Origin: an uncultured Candidatus Melainabacteria bacterium
Lineage (GTDB): Bacteria; Cyanobacteriota; Vampirovibrionia; Gastranaerophilales; Gastranaerophilaceae
DNA length: 14,567 bases
Direction: 5' to 3'
Assembly (NCBI GenBank): GCA_934717745.1
Contig: CAKUZB010000017.1
Coordinates: 1 to 14,567, forward strand
The notes under the pieces are model-generated. The model was not told where the DNA came from, did no database searches, and worked only from the letters and a program-made list of their open reading frames with translations. A program made the translations under genes and the position numbers. Shown in pieces: positions 1 through 6,813 of this stretch. Numbering within the stretch: the stretch's first letter is position 1; each line of letters starts with the position of its first letter.

Positions 1-48
1 TTAAAAATAATTTATACTCTCTCTCTCAATTATTAATTCAAAATTTAG

Positions 49-74
49 CCACCCAACGGGTGGTTTTTCTTTTG
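49..74 (+). terminator. Rho-independent terminator of an upstream gene
   Basis: CCACCC (49-54) pairs with GGGTGG (58-63) around a three-base loop and is followed by a T-rich run reaching position 73. This is a good plus-strand intrinsic terminator. The gene it serves must end at or before the left edge. One frame stays open from base 1 to a TAA at 34-36, so up to 11 residues of a C-terminus could be present, but this cannot be proved. Confidence 0.75.
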
Positions 75-189
75 AAAATTGCGTAGAGTGAGGACTGTAA
101 GTTTGAAACTCGAAGTATTGAGGATAAAAAGAGCGATAACATAGTGAAGCGAGTTATCCGAACGAAGCAGTATTTCAAATCAATTTTCA
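73..189. repeat. Folded intergenic element with nested inverted repeats
   Basis: Three inverted pairs are nested: TGAAAATTG (73-81) with CAATTTTCA (181-189), TTTGAAA (102-108) with TTTCAAA (173-179), and GATAAC (135-140) with GTTATC (153-158). No ORF of note lies here. The element directly follows a terminator, and the terminator plus flank recurs in diverged form at 2896-3003. This suggests a dispersed, terminator-linked repeat. Its function is unknown. The pairings are visible; the repeat-family reading is inference. Confidence 0.5.
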
Positions 190-226
190 GTAAGATATAT
201 TTGATTTTAAATAAATTTTTGGCAAT

Positions 227-250
227 AAAAAACCTAACTTTAAGTTAGGC
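227..250 (-). terminator. Terminator of the 304-618 minus-strand gene
   Basis: Read on the minus strand, GCCTAAC and GTTAGG form a six-base-pair stem (plus-strand 233-238 with 244-249), extendable to eight by closing the loop, followed by six T (complement of 227-232). It lies about 55 bases past the stop codon of the small minus-strand gene. The plus-strand side has only three T, so it acts mainly leftward. Confidence 0.75.
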
Positions 251-269
251 TTTGAATAAAATTTAATAG

Positions 270-290
270 GGAATAAGGAATAAGGAAATT
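270..290. repeat. Short tandem repeat of a GGAATAA heptamer
   Basis: GGAATAA occurs at 270-276 and 277-283, followed by a degenerate third unit (GGAAATT, 284-290). It lies between the stop codon and the terminator of the minus-strand gene, so it would be in that gene's 3' untranslated region. It is probably low-complexity drift. Confidence 0.4.
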
Positions 291-303
291 TAATAAAATT
301 TGA

Positions 304-618
304 TTACATATCCATTTCAAATTTGTGGCCAGCAGTTTTATCTGCGGCTTTTAGGATTTGTTTTGTGTTGAAATCTTGTACAAACAAATTGTCCAATTGT
401 CTTGTAACCGTGCCATCAAAAACTTTTTCATTTTTTTCTAAGTAATTAAAGATGTTTGTAACACCTGAAGTTGTTGATGTTTTAATTGAATCGCCAATTT
501 GTTTTAAAGTTCTTTCAGGAACTTTTACGTTTAAGCCAAAAGGTTTTGCCGGACGTAAGTTATTACTTCCGTTTTGAAAAGCATTGTTATTCAAATTATT
601 GTTTAACATATCTGCCAT
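304..618 (-). CDS. Hypothetical protein, 104 aa
   Basis: I do not recognise this protein. It is soluble with no signal peptide or membrane segment. The N-terminus is rich in Asn (an LNNNLNNN stretch at residues 5-12), followed by a Pro/Lys-containing linker and a helical C-terminal half. The ATG at 618 is preceded on the minus strand by AAAGGG about eight bases upstream, which supports this start; a second ATG three codons in is an alternative. A clean terminator lies downstream. A possible promoter is listed separately. It lies 121 bases beyond the membrane glycosyltransferase gene on the same strand, so cotranscription is possible but not shown. It looks like a lineage-restricted orphan, as do the other two small genes nearby. 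Confidence 0.65.
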   Translation of the reverse strand: MADMLNNNLNNNAFQNGSNNLRPAKPFGLNVKVPERTLKQIGDSIKTSTTSGVTNIFNYLEKNEKVFDGTVTRQLDNLFVQDFNTKQILKAADKTAGHKFEMDM

Positions 619-704
619 ATTTTCTACCCTTTTCGACTTTCGACATGAAATATATCGGCCATCTTCTGTTAAAAGTTTAATGATTTATGATAAAAGTCAT
701 GAAA

Positions 705-733
705 AGTTTACAATTGTTTACAAACTTCGTCAA
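705..733 (-). promoter_or_regulatory. Possible promoter for the 304-618 gene
   Basis: On the minus strand, TTGACG (complement of 728-733) is separated by 17 bases from TAAACT (complement of 705-710). The -35 is a five-of-six match, the -10 a four-of-six match. It would give a leader of about 80 bases. The site starts just beyond the stop codon of the glycosyltransferase gene. Overlapping the spacer is a direct TTTACA repeat around an ATTG core, which could be an operator, although this is speculative. Confidence 0.3.
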
Positions 734-739
734 GGGGTA

Positions 740-2392
740 TTATTTTCTTTCATAAACAGTATAGGTGAAACCGCCTGATAACTTGAATTTTCGTTTGTAA
801 TTTTTTTCGATAAAACTACAAAAATCAAAATTGTAATCATCACAAACCATACTAAAGTAGTAATCAGATGTATCCCAACTATTAAAAATTATGTATTCAG
901 GCATGTTTTTTTCAAAATGTTTGCTAAATGCAGTATAACCAAAAGTTTCTTCATACAATGGAATAAATGAATTATAAAAATCATCAGTTTTTCTATCCGT
1001 TAAAAAATTTATCATCATACCTTCTGGTAGAATAATTATTTTATCAGTTTTTTTAGTATTGTTTTGTATAAATTCTACTAATTGAGTTGTAGTATGATAG
1101 TTTTTGCCTACGTGAATTTTACCTTTTGGAGTTTCTACAACAATGGGTTTTGTGAATAACATTTTGAAATTAATTAATCCGGTCAAAACAGCCAAAATTA
1201 ATACATAAGATGCAATTGAATCCCATTCTTTTTTTGTGAATTTATCTTTAAACAAAAATGCTAAAGCAATTAATATTATTGGTAAATAGTAGTTTCCGTA
1301 AAAGTTTATAAAAATTCCCCAAAAAACTTTTAAACTAACCAAAAATATACTTATAATTACGACAAAAACATTTAGATTTTTGATAATTTTTTTGTAATTA
1401 ATGAGCGATGCAATCAGTAAAATCAATGGTAAAGCCATATAAATATCTCTTGCTGTAACATTTTTGAACAAAATCATTAAACAAATTCCTAAATAACTAA
1501 GGATTATTGTAATTACAGGATTTTTTATTTTTTCTTTAAATAAAATTGGAATTAAATATACAAAAAATGGTACTGCTAATGCGGAAAATGTTGTAATTAA
1601 AGCGATAGGGGTTTCTTTGTTAGGAAAAACTCCAAAATTCATATAGAAAAATTTCAATGTCTGAGTATGCGACATATTAATAATAATATTTAAAGTGTTA
1701 TGTAAGTCTGAAAAAGTTAAACCTTTTGCAAAAAGATATGCAAAACTCATTTCAGGCATCATACATAGGAACAAAAATCCTATAAATATTGTGTTAAATT
1801 TTGGTTTTAAAACATATAATACAGGCAAATAAACCAGTAAGTATGGAATAAATTCATATTTGCAATCAACAGAAAGTCCTGCAAAAAATAAACTTATAAA
1901 TAAAAATATGTTATTTTTAGAATTAATGTAATTTACTAAAAATAGTAAAGATATTAAAAACGCAAACAAACCATAGGTTATAGCGAATGCGTAAGGAAAA
2001 ATATAGTTAAATAAATATGTCGGAACTAATCCTATTGCAATCGTCAATATGCTTATAGAAAAAGCGATTTGTTCGTTTAGAATTTTTTTAGTTAATAAAA
2101 AAATCGTTGAAACAATTCCGATTGCACATAATGAACCTGCTATACAGAGAACTTTTAAGTTAATTCCAAATATTTTGAATAAAAAAGCATTAAAAAGATA
2201 AGCGAATGGAGAATAAATGTTGAATAAATCCTTGTATAGGACTTTTCCATTTAAAATTTCTTGGGGATAGTATGCTTCTCTACCACAATCTATAATTAAA
2301 CCAACATTTTGCTCAAATGTAGCAATAACAACAATTACAGAAAGTAAAATTATGAGTAAAAAGTATTTATTTTTATTCAAAAAATTAATCAT
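740..2392 (-). CDS. Multispanning membrane glycosyltransferase, GT-C/GT39-like
   Basis: A 550-residue integral membrane protein with about ten or more hydrophobic helices and a soluble C-terminal tail. Just after the first helix (residues 11-26) comes DCGREAYY with Asp35, then a GKVLYKDL motif and a PFAYLFNA segment. This arrangement (first-loop acidic residue, then the next helix) is typical of the GT39/ArnT-like PMT_2 family, which moves a sugar from a polyprenyl-phosphate carrier to a lipid, glycan or protein on the outer face of the membrane. The acceptor and sugar cannot be told. I chose the ATG at 2392 because the next helix follows directly. A TTG at 2479 would add 29 hydrophobic/basic residues and lacks a convincing ribosome site. 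No Shine-Dalgarno is evident at the ATG either, so the start is uncertain. It is divergent from the 2489 gene. Confidence 0.75.
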   Translation of the reverse strand: MINFLNKNKYFLLIILLSVIVVIATFEQNVGLIIDCGREAYYPQEILNGKVLYKDLFNIYSPFAYLFNAFLFKIFGINLKVLCIAGSLCAIGIVSTIFLLTKKILNEQIAFSISILTIAIGLVPTYLFNYIFPYAFAITYGLFAFLISLLFLVNYINSKNNIFLFISLFFAGLSVDCKYEFIPYLLVYLPVLYVLKPKFNTIFIGFLFLCMMPEMSFAYLFAKGLTFSDLHNTLNIIINMSHTQTLKFFYMNFGVFPNKETPIALITTFSALAVPFFVYLIPILFKEKIKNPVITIILSYLGICLMILFKNVTARDIYMALPLILLIASLINYKKIIKNLNVFVVIISIFLVSLKVFWGIFINFYGNYYLPIILIALAFLFKDKFTKKEWDSIASYVLILAVLTGLINFKMLFTKPIVVETPKGKIHVGKNYHTTTQLVEFIQNNTKKTDKIIILPEGMMINFLTDRKTDDFYNSFIPLYEETFGYTAFSKHFEKNMPEYIIFNSWDTSDYYFSMVCDDYNFDFCSFIEKNYKRKFKLSGGFTYTVYERK

Positions 2393-2488
2393 TATGTAAT
2401 ATAATTTAACAAATAAAAAATTAATAGGCAATTTTTTTATAAAAAAATACTTTATAAAAATATTAGTATAGGAATTCAAGGTTAGGTT

Positions 2489-2854
2489 ATGACATTACCA
2501 CATTCAATGGATTATTTAATGAACGCTGGTGTTTTAGATTTTGATGCCGCAGCGTACTTAAATTCAAATGCTGGTGGTGTGCAATACCCACAAATGTTGG
2601 GTGGTGTACAAATGCAAAGTCAACCTAAGAATGATAGTTTTGCATCAAAAGCAAAAGCAAAATTTTCTGATACTAATTTTCTAAAAAAAGTGGCAACAGG
2701 TGTAATTGTTGCAACACTTGCCTTTGTAGGACTTAAAAAAGGTAAAAAATGTATTGATGCGTTCAAAAACTCTGACAAAACTCAAGCCGTTATGAGTGGT
2801 TTAGATTCTGCAAAAAATAGCGTATCAAACTTTTTCTCAAGATTTAAAAAATAA
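2489..2854 (+). CDS. Small single-helix membrane-associated protein, 121 aa, unknown function
   Basis: I do not recognise this protein. Residues 1-50 are Ala/Gly/Asn/Gln-rich with a repeated GGVQ (GGVQYPQM and GGVQMQSQ). A basic Ala/Lys segment leads into a hydrophobic stretch at about residues 68-81 (ATGVIVATLAFVGL), immediately followed by KKGKK. This is consistent with one short membrane helix with a positive cytoplasmic anchor, or an amphipathic membrane-binding helix. The C-terminus is an amphipathic Ser/Lys helix. AAGG seven bases before the ATG supports the start. A strong terminator follows, so the gene is probably monocistronic. It diverges from the glycosyltransferase gene. Confidence 0.65.
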   Translation: MTLPHSMDYLMNAGVLDFDAAAYLNSNAGGVQYPQMLGGVQMQSQPKNDSFASKAKAKFSDTNFLKKVATGVIVATLAFVGLKKGKKCIDAFKNSDKTQAVMSGLDSAKNSVSNFFSRFKK

Positions 2855-2895
2855 AACCAAACCAAAAATAACCAAAACCAAAAAACCAAATTATC

Positions 2896-2920
2896 AGCCA
2901 CCATACGGTGGCTTTTTTTT
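2896..2920 (+). terminator. Rho-independent terminator of the 2489-2854 gene
   Basis: GCCACC (2897-2902) and GGTGGC (2907-2912) form a GC-rich stem with a four-base loop, followed by eight T. It lies about 40 bases after the stop, beyond a G-free A/C-rich tract. It closely resembles the terminator at 49-74, and the similarity runs past the T-run into the flank. Confidence 0.85.
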
Positions 2921-3003
2921 GAAAATTTACGTAGACTAAAGTAAATAAAAACGTACAAATCATTAAGAACATAGCGAATAGCAGTATCAACCATTCGTTA
3001 TGT
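2921..3003. repeat. Diverged second copy of the terminator-linked element
   Basis: After the T-run comes GAAAATTTACGTAGACT, matching GAAAATTGCGTAGAGT at 74-89. Further on, ACATAGCGAA and AGCAGTAT occur in the same order as ACATAGTGAA and AGCAGTAT in the first element. Here ACATAGCGAAT (2969-2979) can pair with ATTCGTTATGT (2993-3003) over 11 base pairs with one G-U wobble. It lies between convergent genes. Confidence 0.5.
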
Positions 3004-3068
3004 CTCATTTATTTTTAAAACATTAAAATTAAAATGTTGTTTTCACTCTATACAAAATTTGAACATTT

Positions 3069-3449
3069 TTACAGATATTTGATTGTTTCGTTGTACATAA
3101 TTTCATTAAATTCCATATCTGTCGTAATGTTAGGATATGTTTTCATGAATTTATCAATATCAAGTAATGCCAAATATGAGTCTAACTGTTCAGTTACTAC
3201 AGGGTAATCGTTTGCTTTCTTTAGTTTTTCAATATACTCTGTAATTTTAGTTTTAAGAGTTTCTTTATCAAAAGCATTTGCTGAAATTTCTTCTTCAGTT
3301 TTTGTTAAATTATCAGTTTCTTTTTTTTCAGGAACTTTTTTTGCTTGTTCTTCTTTTTTTGCAACTTCTTCAGTTTTTTCGGTTTTTGAAACCGCTTGAG
3401 TTGCTGTAGGAACAGTTGCTCCGTTAACGCTATTTATTGAATTGACCAT
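3069..3449 (-). CDS. Hypothetical protein with a Lys/Glu-rich segment, 126 aa
   Basis: I do not recognise this protein. It has no signal peptide or membrane helix. Residues 1-20 are polar (Asn/Ser/Thr/Val), residues 21-55 are strongly charged and Lys/Glu-rich and probably disordered or coiled, and residues 56-126 look like a compact helical domain. The start at 3449 is secured by an excellent Shine-Dalgarno sequence on the minus strand (GAGAGGAGGG about six bases upstream). The gene is divergent from tyrS across 147 bases and convergent with the 2489 gene. Its terminator is not clear; a six-base-pair hairpin around 3019-3038 is weak. It is likely an intracellular lineage-specific protein. Confidence 0.7.
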   Translation of the reverse strand: MVNSINSVNGATVPTATQAVSKTEKTEEVAKKEEQAKKVPEKKETDNLTKTEEEISANAFDKETLKTKITEYIEKLKKANDYPVVTEQLDSYLALLDIDKFMKTYPNITTDMEFNEIMYNETIKYL

Positions 3450-3534
3450 AGGCGACCCTCCTCTCTTAAAGTGGCATTTTTATTATCGACAATTTTTTAA
3501 AAAACTTTAGAAATTTGTATAAAAATAAAAAGTT

Positions 3535-3561
3535 TTGTAAAGTTCTTTTTTTTGTTATAAT
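3535..3561 (+). promoter_or_regulatory. Promoter of the tyrS-cysK-cysE operon
   Basis: A perfect TATAAT (3556-3561) carries an extended -10 TG (3553-3554). TTGTAA (3535-3540) is a possible -35 at a short spacing of 15 bases, which the extended -10 could offset. The start point would be near 3568, giving a leader of about 29 bases. No T-box or riboswitch fits in so short a leader. Confidence 0.6.
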
Positions 3562-3596
3562 TTAATTGATTAGTATTTTAACTTTATGAGGAAAAA

Positions 3597-4814
3597 ATGG
3601 CTGAAATTAGACAAGAATTTATTGAACAAGCAGAAAAAATTGGTAGAAGTTGTGAAATTTTACCCGGTGGTGTTGAAGAATTAGCACAAAAACTTCAATA
3701 TGCAAAAGATAATAATAAACCTTTGCGTATTAAACTTGGTATGGATCCAACTCGTCCGGATTTACATTTAGGTCATACAGTTGTAATGAGAAAATTAAGA
3801 GAATTTCAAAAATTAGGACATAAAATTGTTTTAATTGTAGGTGGTGCAACCGCTATGGTTGGCGACCCATCAGGTAAATCAGAAACTCGTCCGGCATTAA
3901 CAAAAGAACAAGTTGATGAAAATGCTAAAACTTATTTTGAACAAATCTCTAAAGTAATTGATGTAACTGATGTTGAGGTTAAAAATAATGCTGATTGGTT
4001 ACATAAATTAAGTTTTACTGATATGTTAAAACTTGCATCACATGTTACTGTTGCTCAAATGATGACTCGTGATGATTTTGCAAAAAGATATTCAGAAGGT
4101 AAACCAATTGCAATTCACGAATTTTTCTACCCATTAATGCAGGCTTATGATTCTTATGAAATTGATGCTGATATTGAATTTGGTGGTACTGACCAAAGAT
4201 TTAATACTCTTTTAGGACGTGATATTCAAACAGCCTATGGCAGAAAATATCCTCAATTAGTAATGTTATTACCATTATTAGAGGGTACTGACGGTGTTGT
4301 TAAAATGAGTAAATCATATCCGGAACATTGTATTTCATTAACAGATAGTGCAAATGATATGTTTGGTAAAATTATGAGTATTCCGGATACTTTAATTTTG
4401 AAATACTATGAACTTTTAACTGATTTAGAAAATGATGAAATTAAAAAAGTTCATGATGATTTAGAAAATAATTCTTGCAATCCTCGTGATTTAAAATTAC
4501 GTTTAGCACACATTATTACAGAAGAATATCATGGAAAAGAGGGTGCTGATAAGGCTCAAGAAGCATTTATCAATGTTGTATCCAATAAAGGTATTCCAGA
4601 TGATATTCCGGAATATACTTTGATTGAAAGCAGAAATGTTTTAGATTTACTTCTTGAATTAAAATTAATCCAATCAAAAGGTGAAGGAAAACGTTTAATT
4701 CAAGGTGGCGGTGTAAAATTTGAGGGTGAAAAAGTTCCTGAACCGAATTTTTTAATTGAAAAAGAAGGTGTTTTACAAGCCGGTAAAAGAAAATTCGTAA
4801 AAATAGTTAGATAA
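3597..4814 (+). CDS. tyrS: Tyrosyl-tRNA synthetase
   Basis: Cytosolic class I aminoacyl-tRNA synthetase that activates tyrosine with ATP and loads it on tRNA-Tyr. The 405 residues are full length for the bacterial enzyme. The HIGH signature is HLGH (57-60) and the KMSKS loop is intact (236-240). The tyrosine pocket shows YPLMQAYD (178-185) with the expected Tyr, Gln and Asp, and GGTDQ (196-200). Residues from about 343 to the end form an S4-type RNA-binding domain (NVLDLLLELKL, then GGGVKFEGEKV). GAGG five bases before the ATG supports the start. It is the first gene of an operon with cysK 24 bases downstream. There is no leader attenuator, so regulation by uncharged tRNA is not evident. Confidence 0.97.
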   Translation: MAEIRQEFIEQAEKIGRSCEILPGGVEELAQKLQYAKDNNKPLRIKLGMDPTRPDLHLGHTVVMRKLREFQKLGHKIVLIVGGATAMVGDPSGKSETRPALTKEQVDENAKTYFEQISKVIDVTDVEVKNNADWLHKLSFTDMLKLASHVTVAQMMTRDDFAKRYSEGKPIAIHEFFYPLMQAYDSYEIDADIEFGGTDQRFNTLLGRDIQTAYGRKYPQLVMLLPLLEGTDGVVKMSKSYPEHCISLTDSANDMFGKIMSIPDTLILKYYELLTDLENDEIKKVHDDLENNSCNPRDLKLRLAHIITEEYHGKEGADKAQEAFINVVSNKGIPDDIPEYTLIESRNVLDLLLELKLIQSKGEGKRLIQGGGVKFEGEKVPEPNFLIEKEGVLQAGKRKFVKIVR

Positions 4815-4838
4815 TACTTTTAAATCAAGGAGGCTATA

Positions 4839-5732
4839 ATGAAAGTTTACGAGAATGTTTTAGAATTAATTGGAAAAACTCCAATGGTTAAATACAGCAA
4901 TAATTTGTATTTAAAATTAGAATTTTTAAATCCCTCGCATTCTATAAAAGATAGAGCCTCTTTGTATATGTTGAATGATGCAAAAAATAAAGGTCTTATT
5001 AACGATGAAACTGTAATTATTGAACCAACAAGCGGAAATACGGGTATAGGACTTTCAATGTGTTGTGCAGTTATGGGGTTGAAAATTATTATTGTAATGC
5101 CTGAAAGCATGTCTATTGAAAGACAAAAACTTATTAAAGGCTATGGTGCAGAATTAGTTTTAACTCCGGCAAGTTTAGGTATGCAAGGTGCAGTTGACAA
5201 AGCATTAGAAATGAAAGAGCAAAATAAAAATTCATTTATGCCAATGCAATTTGCAAATCAAGCAAATCCGCAAGCACATATTGAAACAACTTCAAAAGAA
5301 ATTTTCGAAGATACAGACGGTCAAGTAGATATTTTCGTTGCTGGTATAGGTACTGGCGGAACTGCTGTTGGTGTTGCAAAAGGATTGAAACCTTTAAAAC
5401 CTGAAGTTAAAGTTTACGGTGTTGAACCTTTGGAAAGTCCGTTGTTATCCACAGGCAAGGCTGGAAAACATAAAATTCAAGGTATTGGTGCAAACTTTGT
5501 TCCGGATATTTATGACAAAGAAGTTTTAGACGGAATTATAACAATAAGTGGCGATGAGGCTATTGAAAAAGCAAAATATTTGGCAAAAAATAAAGGTATC
5601 TTAGCAGGAATTTCTTCAGGTGCAAACTTTGCAGCAGCGTTGAAATTGTCAAAAGAAAATCCTGATAAAAAAGTTGTTACTGTAATTTGTGATTTTGGTG
5701 AAAGATACTTATCTACGGAGTTATTTGAATAA
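4839..5732 (+). CDS. cysK: Cysteine synthase (O-acetylserine sulfhydrylase)
   Basis: PLP-dependent fold-type II enzyme that makes L-cysteine from O-acetylserine and sulfide in the cytosol. The 297 residues are near the usual bacterial length. The PLP lysine is Lys37 in SIKDRA. The substrate loop PTSGNTG (63-69), the phosphate-binding GTGGT (171-175), the HKIQGIG segment (211-217) and SSGAN (259-263) are all present. A perfect AAGGAGG (4827-4833) sits before the ATG. Its stop overlaps the cysE ATG by one base (TAATG), which implies translational coupling and fits the known CysK-CysE complex. However, the usual CysE C-terminal anchor (terminal Ile) is absent from the predicted CysE end. Cystathionine beta-synthase is a less likely alternative given the cysE neighbour. 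Confidence 0.95.
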   Translation: MKVYENVLELIGKTPMVKYSNNLYLKLEFLNPSHSIKDRASLYMLNDAKNKGLINDETVIIEPTSGNTGIGLSMCCAVMGLKIIIVMPESMSIERQKLIKGYGAELVLTPASLGMQGAVDKALEMKEQNKNSFMPMQFANQANPQAHIETTSKEIFEDTDGQVDIFVAGIGTGGTAVGVAKGLKPLKPEVKVYGVEPLESPLLSTGKAGKHKIQGIGANFVPDIYDKEVLDGIITISGDEAIEKAKYLAKNKGILAGISSGANFAAALKLSKENPDKKVVTVICDFGERYLSTELFE

Positions 5733-6400
5733 TGTTAGATAGAGCAATACATCATATAAAAGATGATATAAAAACAATTTATGACAAAGATCCGGCAGCA
5801 AGAAATATTTTTGAAGTAATTTTTTGTTATCCGGGATTACATGCTCTTTTGGCACATAGGTTTTCACATAAATTGTATAAAATGGGAATACCATTTTTTC
5901 CAAGATTTATCTCTTTTATAATGAGAATTTTAACAGGTATTGAAATTCACCCGGGGGCTACGATTGGTGATAGATTTTTTATTGACCATGGCGAAGGTGT
6001 TGTAATTGGTGAAACAACAATTATTGGAAATGATGTTTTAATTTATCAACAAGTAACTTTGGGTGGTACAGGTAAGGATTTAGGTAAACGACACCCGACA
6101 GTAGGTGATGGAGTTATTGTTGGTGCCGGAGCAAAAGTTTTGGGAAATATTACAATAGGAAATTACAGTAGAATCGGTGCGGGTTCTGTTGTAATTGATG
6201 ATGTTCCAGAACATGCAACAGTAGTGGGTATTCCTGGAAAAATTGTTATTCAAAAATATTATGATGAAAGTGGAACGCTTATGCATAACCGTATTCCGGA
6301 CCCTATAATGTGTAAAATTAACAGAATGACTTATGAAATAAAAGAATTGCAAGAAAAATTAGGAATAAATCACTCAAACAGCGAGTCTTGTAACGAGTAA
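5732..6400 (+). CDS. cysE: Serine O-acetyltransferase
   Basis: Transfers acetyl from acetyl-CoA to L-serine to make O-acetylserine, the substrate of CysK. An N-terminal helical region (1-65) contains the DPA motif with Asp20. It is followed by a left-handed beta-helix of hexapeptide repeats (about 70-170). Catalytic Asp85-His86 lie in IDHGEG and His121 in KRHP. GGTGKDLGKRHP is the flexible acetyl-CoA loop. The C-terminus ends SCNE, so it lacks the terminal Ile that docks into CysK in enteric bacteria. The same frame stays open for 22 more codons after the TAA at 6398-6400 and ends in KEII, so the tail may have been cut by a recent stop. It overlaps cysK by one base. Confidence 0.95.
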   Translation: MLDRAIHHIKDDIKTIYDKDPAARNIFEVIFCYPGLHALLAHRFSHKLYKMGIPFFPRFISFIMRILTGIEIHPGATIGDRFFIDHGEGVVIGETTIIGNDVLIYQQVTLGGTGKDLGKRHPTVGDGVIVGAGAKVLGNITIGNYSRIGAGSVVIDDVPEHATVVGIPGKIVIQKYYDESGTLMHNRIPDPIMCKINRMTYEIKELQEKLGINHSNSESCNE

Positions 6401-6480
6401 TTATTTGAAAAAGACGAAAAAATAAAAATTTTAAATTCTTTAGCGGAAAAATTAAAAGAAATAATTTAAAAGGAGAAAAA

Positions 6481-6765
6481 ATGAAAAAGATTATAGCATT
6501 AACTTTATTATTTGCAATGATAACATTTACATCACCTGCATTTGCCGGAACACATGGTAAAGATGGTAAAATCTCACCTCGCAGTGTTGGTGCTTGTGCT
6601 TGTTCACTTTTAGTTTGGCCCGGAATTGGTCAGGCTATAAATGAACAGTCTGTTGAAAAAGACGTTACTCACGCAATTTTAGGTTTGACAGGTATTTTTA
6701 GATTTTGGTCTGCTTATGATGCCTTAATTGACCGTCAAGGTGGTGTTTGGCATAATAGAATTTAG
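6481..6765 (+). CDS. Small exported protein, 94 aa, unknown function
   Basis: A clear Sec signal peptide: MKK, a hydrophobic core at residues 4-17, and an AFA cleavage site giving a mature start at Gly23. The mature part begins with a polar Gly/Lys segment, then ACACSLLVWPGIGQAINEQ, which resembles the PGxGQ-x-N motif of small two-helix TM2/DUF5683-like membrane proteins, followed by a hydrophobic segment at about 64-76. The cysteines at 39 and 41 do not form a lipobox. AAGGAG precedes the ATG at ideal spacing. It is the last gene of the tyrS-cysK-cysE operon, 80 bases after cysE, without a clear terminator. No link to cysteine metabolism is visible apart from position. The function is unknown. 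Confidence 0.75.
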   Translation: MKKIIALTLLFAMITFTSPAFAGTHGKDGKISPRSVGACACSLLVWPGIGQAINEQSVEKDVTHAILGLTGIFRFWSAYDALIDRQGGVWHNRI

Positions 6766-6778
6766 TTTTGTTAGTTTG

Positions 6779-6807
6779 TTGCCATAAAATTTTAAATTCA
6801 GTATAAT
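6779..6807 (+). promoter_or_regulatory. Strong promoter placed for leaderless sdaAB
   Basis: TTGCCA (6779-6784), a 17-base spacer and a perfect TATAAT (6802-6807). Counting the end of the hexamer as -7 puts +1 at 6814, the A of the sdaAB ATG. No Shine-Dalgarno sequence precedes that ATG. A leaderless mRNA is therefore predicted. Confidence 0.75.
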
Positions 6808-6813
6808 AACACT

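Noticed and set aside
2393..2479. N-terminal extension of the glycosyltransferase from a TTG at 2479
   Set aside because: It adds a hydrophobic/basic stretch before a normal first membrane helix, lacks a ribosome site, and runs into the promoter region of the divergent gene.
3017..3040. Terminator of the 3069-3449 gene (AACATT/AATGTT hairpin)
   Set aside because: The stem has only six AT-rich pairs with an eight-base loop and a poor T-run on the minus strand; too weak to call.
4847..5110. Minus-strand ORF of 87 codons inside cysK
   Set aside because: It is antisense to a gene with full family motifs, has no ribosome site or promoter, and its product has no coherent features.
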